A stretch of DNA of 11,774 bases from an uncultured Clostridia bacterium (GTDB lineage: Bacteria; Bacillota; Clostridia; Oscillospirales; Ruminococcaceae), in contig CANQOJ010000056.1 of the NCBI GenBank assembly GCA_947625455.1, forward strand, positions 1 to 11,774. Direction: 5' to 3'. Position numbers and translations under genes: made by a program. The number at the start of each line of letters is the position of its first letter. Within the stretch, counting starts at the first letter, position 1. Under the pieces are notes generated by a model that saw only the letters and a program-made list of their open reading frames with translations, had not been told where the DNA came from and did no database searches. This document shows, piece after piece, positions 1-5,958 of this stretch.

Positions 1-1
1 G

Positions 2-574
2 CTTATCTTCACCGCCGCGGCAATATTCGCGCTTTATGCGGCGTTTATGGGGATTGAAGCCGTATCACGCTCCGGAGTGCTTTTTCTTGTTGCGGCGGCG
101 ATAATCACGGCAATAGTGTACCTCGGCTGTATCCCGTATTTTCAGCCGTCGGATATTTGGAGAACTTCCGATATATCAACGCTTTTAAGCGATACTGCCG
201 CGCGGTTTTTAAACGGCGGGGATTATCTGATATTCGCGGCATTTCTGCCATATGTAAACAGGAAGAAAGAAAGTTCTTCGGGGAAAACCGCAATATATTT
301 CTCGGTTTTCAGCATTATAATCCCGATAATACTTTGCGTATTGAACTTTCTGGTGCTTCGCGAGTTTTACGGACTTTCGGAATATCCGTCTGCCGCTTCG
401 GCGTCGCTTGCGGATATTGCGCTTTTCAAAAGGCTTGACGGCATATTCTCGGCAGTTTTCGCGCTTTGTTCGGCGTTTCGGTGCGGTATACTGCTGTTGT
501 CGTCAGCGCTTGTGTTTATCGCTCTGAAGCGCGTTTCGGCGCAGGAAACTCAAAATGAAAAGAAAACTTCTTAA
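2..574 (+). CDS. GerAB-type spore germination permease, C-terminal part (5' end outside the window)
   Basis: The reading frame is open from the first complete codon at position 2, so the gene starts upstream of the window; the Met at 47 is internal. About 190 residues are visible. They are mostly hydrophobic, with roughly four membrane segments, including a pair near the start around a G-I-E-x-x-x-R motif typical of the GerAB/APC-like germination permeases, and a last helix ending in a short charged tail (KRVSAQETQNEKKTS). GerAB proteins sit in the inner spore membrane and form, with GerAA and GerAC, a nutrient germinant receptor. The next gene is a GerAC-type lipoprotein, the usual order in gerA operons, which supports the call strongly. 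The germinant cannot be told from sequence. No break is seen in this portion. Confidence 0.85.
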   Translation, partial: LIFTAAAIFALYAAFMGIEAVSRSGVLFLVAAAIITAIVYLGCIPYFQPSDIWRTSDISTLLSDTAARFLNGGDYLIFAAFLPYVNRKKESSSGKTAIYFSVFSIIIPIILCVLNFLVLREFYGLSEYPSAASASLADIALFKRLDGIFSAVFALCSAFRCGILLLSSALVFIALKRVSAQETQNEKKTS

Positions 575-614
575 ATATAGGAGTTCGGAAAAAGCAGCTA
601 AAAAGGAGAAAAAC

Positions 615-1511
615 GTGTCAAGAAAATTTCTGCCCGCGCTATGTATAGCAATATGCGCGTTAATAAGCGGTTGTTCAGACGCAACTGAACTTGGAAACCG
701 CGCTATAATTCAAGCCATAGCCGTTGATTATGACGGCGGGTACAATGTTTCAGCCTTGCTTTTTTCAAGCGGAGGAGATAAGGTTGACGCGTCGCAGGAG
801 AATGCGATAAAGGTCACAGGTCATGGGAAAACGCTGTGCGAAGCAATTGACGGCATTTCGCTCTCGGACGGGAAAAAGCTGTATCTGAGTGAAACAAAAT
901 TGCTTATACTCGGAGGGGGCTTTGAGGAAACGGACGTTTTCCCCGCGCTAAACTCGCTTTATTATGATTTAAGATGCAGTCTGAATATGCCCGTATGCTG
1001 TGCGGATTCTGCCGAGCTTTTAACGGATATGCAGTTTACGGAGGGTATAACGTCAGCCGAAAAACCGCTTTCAATGCTCGAAAACGCAAATGAACTCGGC
1101 ATAGCGCCTAAAACAACGCTGCTTGACCTGCTTGCTGACAACGCCGCAGGCAAATCAACGCTTATCCCCATGTTCATTCCCGACAAAAACGGCAGAGGAA
1201 TGACGGAAAGCGGAGATACCATCTCGCTTTTCGGCTCGCGTTATCTTAAAAGCGGAAAATTGACGGAGAAATTCGATAGGAATAAAACGGTGAGCATAAT
1301 GATTTCGCAAAAGCATATCAAAACGCTTTCGCTGAATTTCACCTGCAACGGAAACGAAAAGACCTGCCTTGCCTACGATATAGAATATGAGAATAAGGAC
1401 GGCAGTTATCAACTCACTGCCAAATTCAAAAACAAAAACGGAGGACCGCTGACGGAAGAGGAAAATTCGGAGGCTATGAAGCGTCTTGCGAGTATTGTTG
1501 CCGGAAAGTGA
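615..1511 (+). CDS. GerAC-type spore germination lipoprotein, short at the C terminus
   Basis: This is the lipoprotein subunit of a germinant receptor. I chose the GTG at 615 because GGAG lies 6 nt upstream and the protein then begins with a clean lipoprotein signal: MSRK, a hydrophobic core, and lipobox LISGC with Cys20. An in-frame ATG at 555 would overlap the permease gene by 20 nt and add 20 very basic residues; it remains possible. After the lipobox the sequence runs ATELGNRAIIQAIAVDY, typical of the GerAC N-terminal domain (E-L-x-x-R-A-I-I-x-A-I-x-V-D). The protein is about 298 residues, while GerAC proteins usually have about 350-400. It stops within the C-terminal domain region, just after a helix that normally precedes the last strands. 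A palindromic repeat begins 11 nt after the stop. The call is firm from the N-terminal domain and operon position; whether the short end is functional is unknown. Confidence 0.8.
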   Translation: MSRKFLPALCIAICALISGCSDATELGNRAIIQAIAVDYDGGYNVSALLFSSGGDKVDASQENAIKVTGHGKTLCEAIDGISLSDGKKLYLSETKLLILGGGFEETDVFPALNSLYYDLRCSLNMPVCCADSAELLTDMQFTEGITSAEKPLSMLENANELGIAPKTTLLDLLADNAAGKSTLIPMFIPDKNGRGMTESGDTISLFGSRYLKSGKLTEKFDRNKTVSIMISQKHIKTLSLNFTCNGNEKTCLAYDIEYENKDGSYQLTAKFKNKNGGPLTEEENSEAMKRLASIVAGK

Positions 1512-1522
1512 TGGCTTGTCAC

Positions 1523-1709
1523 AGTATACAGTGGACAATGGAAAGTAATCAGTAGAAGGTATCCGCTTACGCGGATTATTTAGATTGTTTTGGGATTAAA
1601 AGAGCGTAAACCCCTCGATAGGTTTACGCTCGTTTAATATAAAAACAATCTTAATCGTCCGCGAAGCGGACACCATCTACTGATTACTTTCCATTGTCCA
1701 CTGTATACT
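1523..1709. repeat. 187-bp palindromic MITE-like element with 34-bp perfect inverted ends
   Basis: Positions 1523-1556 are the exact reverse complement of 1676-1709 (34 of 34 bases). The symmetry continues inward with few mismatches: tccgctt(a)cgcgga at 1562-1575 faces tccgcgaagcgga near 1658-1670, AGATTGTTTT faces AAAACAATCT, and the centre is an 11-bp hairpin GAGCGTAAACC / GGTTTACGCTC (1602-1612 and 1621-1631) with an 8-nt loop. The whole element can fold into one long hairpin. It encodes no protein. Such short palindromes with long inverted ends are typical of non-autonomous, MITE-like or intergenic palindromic repeats. No clear target duplication is seen at its flanks. It sits between the germination gene and the next promoter, and the centre hairpin may end transcription of the ger operon, although no good T-run follows on the + strand. 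Confidence 0.8.
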
Positions 1710-1721
1710 ATCAACACGCGC

Positions 1722-1750
1722 TTGACAAATAAACTACAATATGGTAAAAT
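1722..1750 (+). promoter_or_regulatory. Sigma-A-type promoter for the membrane protein/HD gene pair
   Basis: TTGACA at 1722-1727 and TAAAAT at 1745-1750 are separated by exactly 17 nt. The -35 box is a perfect consensus match and the -10 box matches at five of six bases. It lies 40 nt before the ATG at 1791 and 12 nt after the palindromic element ends, so it probably starts the two-gene unit 1791-2933. Confidence 0.75.
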
Positions 1751-1790
1751 AAAGTGGTGAACAAGAAAACAAGTGTCGAGGTCTGATGGC

Positions 1791-2231
1791 ATGGAGTATC
1801 TTATTGTTATAGCGCTTTTGGCTGTCATATTGCTGTGCGTGGGGTTCAGCATAAGCGATATTCTTGTCATGCTTGCGGTGCTTTTGTGCGCGGCGGTCGT
1901 GTTTACGGGAGCATTTTTTGTGTTCTCGCTCGCTGTGCTGTTAAGTTCTGTCAAGGTCAGTGCAAGCTTTGTGAAAATGAATGACGAGGGGCGTTACCCG
2001 TGCGCCGTGTACAAGGTGGGAAACACCGAGTTTAAAAACCTTTTCCCATGCGAAATGGTGATGAGAGATAAGCTTTATGTGCCCGACAGGGAAGTTAAAG
2101 TACGCAAATGCCGGATTTTAAAGGCGGTTTTGGATAAAAACGCCGTAATCACAATAATTTTCGGCAGTATGGTGTTTATCCCGCTTTCTGCTGCGGCAGT
2201 TATGGCAGTAAAATGGTTTTTCGGATTTTGA
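1791..2231 (+). CDS. Small integral membrane protein, unknown function
   Basis: I do not recognise a family. The ATG at 1791 is preferred because CGAGG (1777-1781) lies 9 nt upstream; a GTG at 1773 in the same frame has no good ribosome binding site. The protein has about 146 residues: two hydrophobic segments in the first 50 residues (MEYLIVIALLAVILLCVGFS, then a long run around ILVMLAVLLCAAVVFTGAFF), a soluble middle of about 65 residues rich in basic and polar residues with PCAVYKVGNTEFKNLFPCEM, and a third membrane segment near the C terminus ending KWFFGF. The two Cys in the soluble part, each after a Pro, could pair. The HD hydrolase gene follows after 9 nt, so the two are very likely co-transcribed. 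This could be a membrane partner of that hydrolase, but that is only inferred from position. Confidence 0.7.
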   Translation: MEYLIVIALLAVILLCVGFSISDILVMLAVLLCAAVVFTGAFFVFSLAVLLSSVKVSASFVKMNDEGRYPCAVYKVGNTEFKNLFPCEMVMRDKLYVPDREVKVRKCRILKAVLDKNAVITIIFGSMVFIPLSAAAVMAVKWFFGF

Positions 2232-2240
2232 GGAGAATTT

Positions 2241-2933
2241 ATGAGCAACATTACTTATGAATATATAAAAACAAACAAAGACGTTCAGACGTATATAAAC
2301 TACGCTGACGCGGCGCTTATGTCCATAGGCTATACCGAACATTCAAACGCGCATGTTGAACGCGCGGCGGCAAAGGCGTACATGATTTTAAACACGCTGG
2401 GCTATGACGAGAGGACCTGTGAACTCGCGCAGATAGCGGCGTATATGCACGACATAGGAAATGTCGTAAACCGCGTCGGTCATGCGCAGATAGGCGCGGT
2501 TATGGCGTTCAGGCTTCTCGACAGGCTGGGCATGCCCGCTGACGAGATAGCAAGAGTTGTTTCGGCGATAGGAAATCACGACGAGGGCGCGGCGTCTCCC
2601 GTAACGCCCATAGCGGCGGCGCTGATAATTGCCGACAAATCGGACGTCAGGCGTTCAAGAGTGCGCGGTGAGAACGGCGAGAGGTTTGTTCCGAGCAGTG
2701 AAAATCTCGCACGCGATATTCACGACAGGGTAAATTACGCCGTAGAAAGCGCCGATTTAAGCTTTTCGGAGGACAAGAAAAGCCTGATACTTAGTCTGAA
2801 GATAGATTTGACGATAAGTTCGGTTATGGAATATTTTGAGATTTTTATTTCAAGAATGAATGTTTGCAGAACAGCGGCAAAATCTCTTGGCGTGACATTT
2901 GAAGTTTTGGCAAATAATGCAAGAATTTTGTAA
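2241..2933 (+). CDS. HD-domain metal-dependent phosphohydrolase
   Basis: AGGAG lies 5 nt before the ATG. The 230-residue product has the signature of the HD superfamily: His38, the His70-Asp71 pair in AAYMHDIGN, His81, His113-Asp114 in IGNHDE, and Asp132 in ADKSDVRRSRV. These would bind one or two metal ions and hydrolyse a phosphate ester, often of a nucleotide. The D-x-R-R-S-R-V stretch, the DIHDRVNYAV stretch (159-168) and the long C-terminal part with SVMEYFEIF are features I associate with a conserved clostridial HD family rather than with Rel/SpoT or dGTPases; the substrate is unknown. It forms a probable two-gene unit with the membrane protein upstream. The purine operon begins after a 279-nt gap with its own promoter, so a metabolic link to purine nucleotides is possible but not shown. 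Confidence 0.85.
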   Translation: MSNITYEYIKTNKDVQTYINYADAALMSIGYTEHSNAHVERAAAKAYMILNTLGYDERTCELAQIAAYMHDIGNVVNRVGHAQIGAVMAFRLLDRLGMPADEIARVVSAIGNHDEGAASPVTPIAAALIIADKSDVRRSRVRGENGERFVPSSENLARDIHDRVNYAVESADLSFSEDKKSLILSLKIDLTISSVMEYFEIFISRMNVCRTAAKSLGVTFEVLANNARIL

Positions 2934-2999
2934 TATTCAACAAATTTCAAACCAAAAGTTTGTAAGATTTTAACAAATTCAAAAAATTTCAAAATCCTC

Positions 3000-3028
3000 T
3001 TGCAATTCGCGGGGATTTATAGTACAAT
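3000..3028 (+). promoter_or_regulatory. Sigma-A-type promoter of the purine operon
   Basis: TTGCAA (3000-3005) and TACAAT (3023-3028) are spaced by 17 nt. An A+T-rich stretch with repeated aacaaatt(t)caa lies directly upstream (2939-2995) and could act as an UP element. Transcription would begin near 3035, giving a leader of about 178 nt before purE. I see no Bacillus-type PurR box pair here. Confidence 0.7.
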
Positions 3029-3083
3029 ATATATGGGCTGAGTTTACAGTCTGTTCCATAATATTGAGAGGGAGTTGGGCAAA

Positions 3084-3146
3084 ATGCGTTTGCTGTACGT
3101 TTTAAAGAAAAAGTCGTCTGATTATTATTATGGAATAAGTGCATAA
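3084..3146 (+). CDS. 20-residue upstream ORF (candidate leader peptide) before purE
   Basis: ATG at 3084 is preceded by GAGAGGGAG (3066-3074) at 9-nt spacing, a strong ribosome binding site. It encodes a basic, aromatic-rich peptide that starts MRLLYVLKKK, has three consecutive Tyr codons (all TAT), and ends GISA before TAA at 3144. The stop is 14 nt before the terminator hairpin. Such placement is typical of leader peptides whose translation alters downstream RNA folding. The codons are not enriched for one amino acid made or used by this operon, so a simple supply-sensing attenuator is not obvious; ribosome stalling at the KKK or YYY run is possible. It could also be a genuine tiny protein or chance, though the binding site makes chance less likely. 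Confidence 0.5.
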   Translation: MRLLYVLKKKSSDYYYGISA

Positions 3147-3160
3147 AAAATTAAAAGGAC

Positions 3161-3193
3161 GCCGTATTTTCTTTACAAAGTACGGCTGTTTTT
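3161..3193 (+). terminator. Intrinsic terminator (attenuator) upstream of purE
   Basis: GCCGTATTTT (3161-3170) pairs with AAAGTACGGC (3177-3186) in a 10-bp stem (one G-U) around the 6-nt loop CTTTAC, followed by TGTTTTTATTT. It stands between the pur promoter and purE, 14 nt after the uORF stop, and so would end transcription before the operon unless overcome. Confidence 0.75.
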
Positions 3194-3212
3194 ATTTGAA
3201 AAGGAGAAAGAT

Positions 3213-3737
3213 ATGGCATTAAAAAAAGTAGCGGTGATTATGGGCAGCGACAGCGACCTGCCTGTTGTTAAGAAAGCGTTGCTGGAGCTTAAAAGCTATG
3301 GGGTGGAGTATGAGTGCAGAGTTATGTCAGCGCACAGAACTCCCGCGCTTGCCTGCGAGTTTTCGGCAAACGCCAAGGACAAAGGCTTCGGCGTTATCAT
3401 ATGCGCGGCGGGCATGGCGGCGCATCTGGCGGGAATTGTCGCGGCACACACAACTTTGCCGGTTATAGGCATTCCATGCAGCTCGAAGAATTTTGACGGT
3501 ATGGATGCGTTGCTGTCAACTGTACAGATGCCGTCGGGAGTGCCTGTGGCGACTGTTGCGGTAGACGGCGCGAAAAACGCGGCGCTGCTCGCTGTTCAGA
3601 TTTTGGCGGTAAGCGACCAGGAACTTTCGGACAAGCTTGCCCAGAACAAGATTGAAATGGAAAAGGCGGTTGTTGAAAAGGACGCCAAGATACAAAAGGA
3701 AATAGCGGCTGACGCGCTTATTCAGTTAAGCTTTTAA
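3213..3737 (+). CDS. purE: PurE, N5-carboxyaminoimidazole ribonucleotide mutase / AIR carboxylase
   Basis: PurE makes 4-carboxy-AIR (CAIR), the sixth step of IMP synthesis. The ATG follows AAGGAG at 6 nt. The 174-residue protein shows the full family pattern: GSDSD at 11-15 (phosphate binding), SAHRTP at 39-44 with the catalytic His41, AAGMAAHLAG at 65-74, LPVIGIP at 82-88 and LLSTVQMPSGVPVATV at 100-115. It is a little longer than the usual 160-165 residues because of a charged C-terminal helix. It is the first gene of the operon, 44 nt before purC. No purK is next to it. The enzyme may therefore work as a CO2-using AIR carboxylase (class II) rather than an N5-CAIR mutase, or purK may lie elsewhere; I cannot decide the class by eye. 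Confidence 0.97.
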   Translation: MALKKVAVIMGSDSDLPVVKKALLELKSYGVEYECRVMSAHRTPALACEFSANAKDKGFGVIICAAGMAAHLAGIVAAHTTLPVIGIPCSSKNFDGMDALLSTVQMPSGVPVATVAVDGAKNAALLAVQILAVSDQELSDKLAQNKIEMEKAVVEKDAKIQKEIAADALIQLSF

Positions 3738-3781
3738 TTGCAGGAAAATGCAAATACAATAAAATTAAAGGAGATATTATT

Positions 3782-4501
3782 ATGGAGTACACCAAGGGAA
3801 ATCAGCTTTACGAGGGCAAGGCAAAAAAAGTTTTCGCGACAAACGATCCGGATTATGTTATCGTTGACTACAAAGACGACGCAACGGCATTTAACGGCGA
3901 GAAAAAGGGAACTATTGTCGGAAAGGGCGTTATAAACAACAAAATGACGAACTATATGTTCGGACTGCTCGAAAAGCAGGGCGTTCCTACGCACCTTGTA
4001 AAAGAACTTTCGGACAGAGAAACGCTTGTAAAGAAAGTTGAGATAGTGCCTCTTGAGGTTATAGTAAGAAACGTTGCCGCGGGTAGTTTTTCAAAGAAAC
4101 TCGGAATTGCGGAGGGAACGCCTTTAAAATGCCCGACGCTTGAATTTAGTTACAAGAACGACGAACTCGGCGATCCGTTCATAAACGATTATTATGCGCT
4201 CGGCTTGGGGTTAGCGACAAAAGAGGAACTTGACACTATCGCAAAGTACGCGTTTAAGGTAAACGAGTTCATGCTGAAATTCTTCAAGGAGATAAACGTT
4301 GACCTTATTGACTTCAAGATCGAGTTCGGTCGTTTCCATGGCGAAATTCTCCTTGCGGACGAAATTTCGCCCGACACCTGCCGTTTCTGGGACAGCACAA
4401 CTCACGAAAAGCTTGATAAAGACCGTTTCCGCCGCGATATGGGCGGCGTTGAGGACGCTTACAACGAGATGATGAAGAGAATTATGAGCACGAAAAACTA
4501 A
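3782..4501 (+). CDS. purC: PurC, SAICAR synthetase
   Basis: PurC joins CAIR with aspartate using ATP to give SAICAR. AAAGGAG precedes the ATG at 3782. The 239-residue product has the standard length and motifs: YEGKAKKVF at 10-18 (ATP-binding glycine-rich part), DDATAFNGEKKG at 32-43, LEVIVRNVAAGSFSKKLG at 91-108, DFKIEFGR at 177-184 and LADEISPDTCRFWD at 191-204. All expected parts are present and nothing is broken. It sits 44 nt after purE and 41 nt before the PurF paralogue, so it is part of the same transcript. The substrate comes directly from PurE, the adjacent gene. Confidence 0.97.
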   Translation: MEYTKGNQLYEGKAKKVFATNDPDYVIVDYKDDATAFNGEKKGTIVGKGVINNKMTNYMFGLLEKQGVPTHLVKELSDRETLVKKVEIVPLEVIVRNVAAGSFSKKLGIAEGTPLKCPTLEFSYKNDELGDPFINDYYALGLGLATKEELDTIAKYAFKVNEFMLKFFKEINVDLIDFKIEFGRFHGEILLADEISPDTCRFWDSTTHEKLDKDRFRRDMGGVEDAYNEMMKRIMSTKN

Positions 4502-4542
4502 AAAAGCGGGCAGATGTTTAGTTTGCCTAAAAAGGAGCGCAT

Positions 4543-5958
4543 ATGGGCGGTTTTTTTGGAGCGGCTGTCACGGGCAGCTGTGTAGACGACGTTTTTTTCG
4601 GAACTGATTATCATTCACACCTCGGAACAAGACGCGGAGGAATGGCGGTATATTCACCCGAAAAGGGATTTCAGAGAAGTATCCACAGCATTGAAAACTC
4701 TCCGTTTCGGACGAAGTTTGAAGAGGATATGAAAGGCTCGCTCGGCATAGGCTGTATAAGCGATACCGATCCGCAGCCCATTCTCCTGCGTTCAAACCTC
4801 GGAAGCTATGCCGTGTGCAACGTGGGGATAATCAACAACGCCGAAGAACTTTGCAGTGAGTTTCTGTCCTCAAGTCACGCAAGCTTTGAAACCATGACTA
4901 GCGGAAAGCTGAACTCCTCGGCGCTTATCGGCGCGCTTATTGCACAGAAGAGCAGTATTTCCGAGGGAATAAAATACGCACAGGAAAGAATTGAGGGCAC
5001 GGTTTCACTGCTTGTGCTGACGGACAACGGCATTATTGCCGCGCGCGACAAATACGGCAGACTTCCGATAATTGTCGGTAGAAGAGACGACGGGTATTGC
5101 TTTTCGTCGGAATCTTTCGCGTTTCAGAAATTAGGCTTTGAAACGTGCAGAGAGTTAGCGCCGGGCGAGATTGTCAAGATAAATCCAAAGGGCATAGAGA
5201 CGCTGAATGCTGGCAATCCCGAAAACCTTAAAATATGCGCGTTTATGTGGACATATTACGGTTATCCGAATTCTGTGTACGAAAATATAAACGTTGAGGC
5301 AATGCGCACGAGAAACGGCGAGATAATGGCGCAGTTTGACATTGACCATAATACTCTGCCCGACGTCGATTATGTATGCGGAGTCCCCGATTCGGGAATA
5401 CCGCACGCAATAGGCTATGCAAACCGCAGCGGTATCCCCTTTGCGCGTCCGTTTATCAAGTATACTCCCACCTGGCCCCGCAGTTTTATGCCCCAAAGCC
5501 AGGCAATGCGCAATAAAGTGGCGAAAATGAAGCTTATACCCGTACACGAACTTATTGAGGGCAAAAAGCTTCTGTTTGTTGACGACAGCATAGTAAGAGG
5601 TACACAGTTAAGAGAAACGGTTGAATTTCTGTACGCAAACGGTGCTAAGGAAGTACATATGCGAAGCGCCTGCCCGCCTATAATGTACGGCTGTAAATAT
5701 CTCAACTTTTCAAGAAGCACAAGCGAGCTTGACCTTATTGCCCGCAGGATTATCGACGAGTTTTTGGGTGCGGAGGGCGTAAAGTACATAATGGAGTATT
5801 CAAGCCCCGAAACCGAGCGCGGCAAAAGGCTCAGAGCGGAGATATGCAGAAGGTTGAAGCTTACGTCGCTGGAGTTTCAGTCGCTTGACGGAGAAGTTAA
5901 GGCGATAGGCTTGCCGTGCGATAAGTTATGCACATACTGCTGGTCGGGCAGAGAATAA
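4543..5958 (+). CDS. PurF-like amidophosphoribosyltransferase paralogue lacking the glutaminase cysteine
   Basis: The 471-residue protein has the two-domain plan of glutamine PRPP amidotransferase. The ATG follows AAGGAG. PurF glutaminase domains mature to an N-terminal Cys (C-G-x-x-G). Here the start reads MGGFFG, with Gly where the nucleophile should be and no other Cys-Gly nearby. The region of RYSTTG in PurF reads GCISDTDPQP (70-79), and the AHNGNL region reads CNVGIINNA (92-100), so the Gln-binding Arg and the oxyanion Asn-Gly also look lost. The phosphoribosyltransferase half keeps VPDSGIPHA (281-289) and the PRPP loop VDDSIVRGT (346-354). Cys232, Cys384, Cys463 and Cys466 stand where the [4Fe-4S] ligands of Bacillus-type PurF lie. 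Similar proteins, as I recall, are widespread in Clostridia and annotated as amidophosphoribosyltransferase. It may be ammonia-dependent, a regulatory partner of the PurF encoded next, or have another reaction; the sequence does not say which. Confidence 0.9.
   Translation: MGGFFGAAVTGSCVDDVFFGTDYHSHLGTRRGGMAVYSPEKGFQRSIHSIENSPFRTKFEEDMKGSLGIGCISDTDPQPILLRSNLGSYAVCNVGIINNAEELCSEFLSSSHASFETMTSGKLNSSALIGALIAQKSSISEGIKYAQERIEGTVSLLVLTDNGIIAARDKYGRLPIIVGRRDDGYCFSSESFAFQKLGFETCRELAPGEIVKINPKGIETLNAGNPENLKICAFMWTYYGYPNSVYENINVEAMRTRNGEIMAQFDIDHNTLPDVDYVCGVPDSGIPHAIGYANRSGIPFARPFIKYTPTWPRSFMPQSQAMRNKVAKMKLIPVHELIEGKKLLFVDDSIVRGTQLRETVEFLYANGAKEVHMRSACPPIMYGCKYLNFSRSTSELDLIARRIIDEFLGAEGVKYIMEYSSPETERGKRLRAEICRRLKLTSLEFQSLDGEVKAIGLPCDKLCTYCWSGRE

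Larger units (their letters stand above)
3035..3212 (+). promoter_or_regulatory. Leader RNA of the purine operon with uORF and attenuator
   Basis: Between the promoter and purE lie, in order: a 10-bp pairing of TTCCATAATA (3054-3063) with TATTATGGAA (3126-3135); a 20-codon ORF (3084-3146); an intrinsic terminator (3161-3193); and the purE ribosome binding site AAGGAG (3201-3206). A second pairing is possible between AAAATGCG (3081-3088), which covers the uORF start codon, and CGTATTTT (3163-3170), the 5' arm of the terminator (8 bp, one G-U). This could be an antiterminator. The layout suggests transcription attenuation of the pur genes. The signal sensed is unknown, and I could not match the leader to the purine, PRPP/ykkC, ZTP, THF or T-box consensus features that I remember. 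Confidence 0.55.

Noticed and set aside
555..614. ATG at 555 as the start of the GerAC gene
   Set aside because: It would add 20 highly basic residues before the signal peptide; the GTG at 615 has a better ribosome binding site and gives a normal lipoprotein signal. Not fully excluded.
1634..1954. Minus-strand open frame of 106 codons
   Set aside because: It runs across half of the palindromic element, the promoter and the start of the membrane protein gene, with no ribosome binding site and no recognisable protein features.
2939..3000. Terminator of the HD gene from CAAAC (2948-2952) and GTTTG (2958-2962)
   Set aside because: The stem is only 5 bp and A+T rich, without a proper T-run directly after it; the stretch is better described as A+T-rich sequence upstream of the promoter.
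2934..3034. PurR box pair of the Bacillus type before purE
   Set aside because: No paired CGAA-containing boxes with the expected spacing are visible near the promoter.
3035..3212. Purine, PRPP/ykkC, ZTP, THF riboswitch or T-box in the purE leader
   Set aside because: The leader lacks the conserved bases I know for these classes (for example the purine UAUAAU junction and the T-box GGUGG). A computed covariance search could overturn this.
5155..5825. Two overlapping minus-strand open frames under the PurF paralogue
   Set aside because: They mirror the codon pattern of the sense gene, which has clear PRPP and Cys motifs; no start site or family match is visible.
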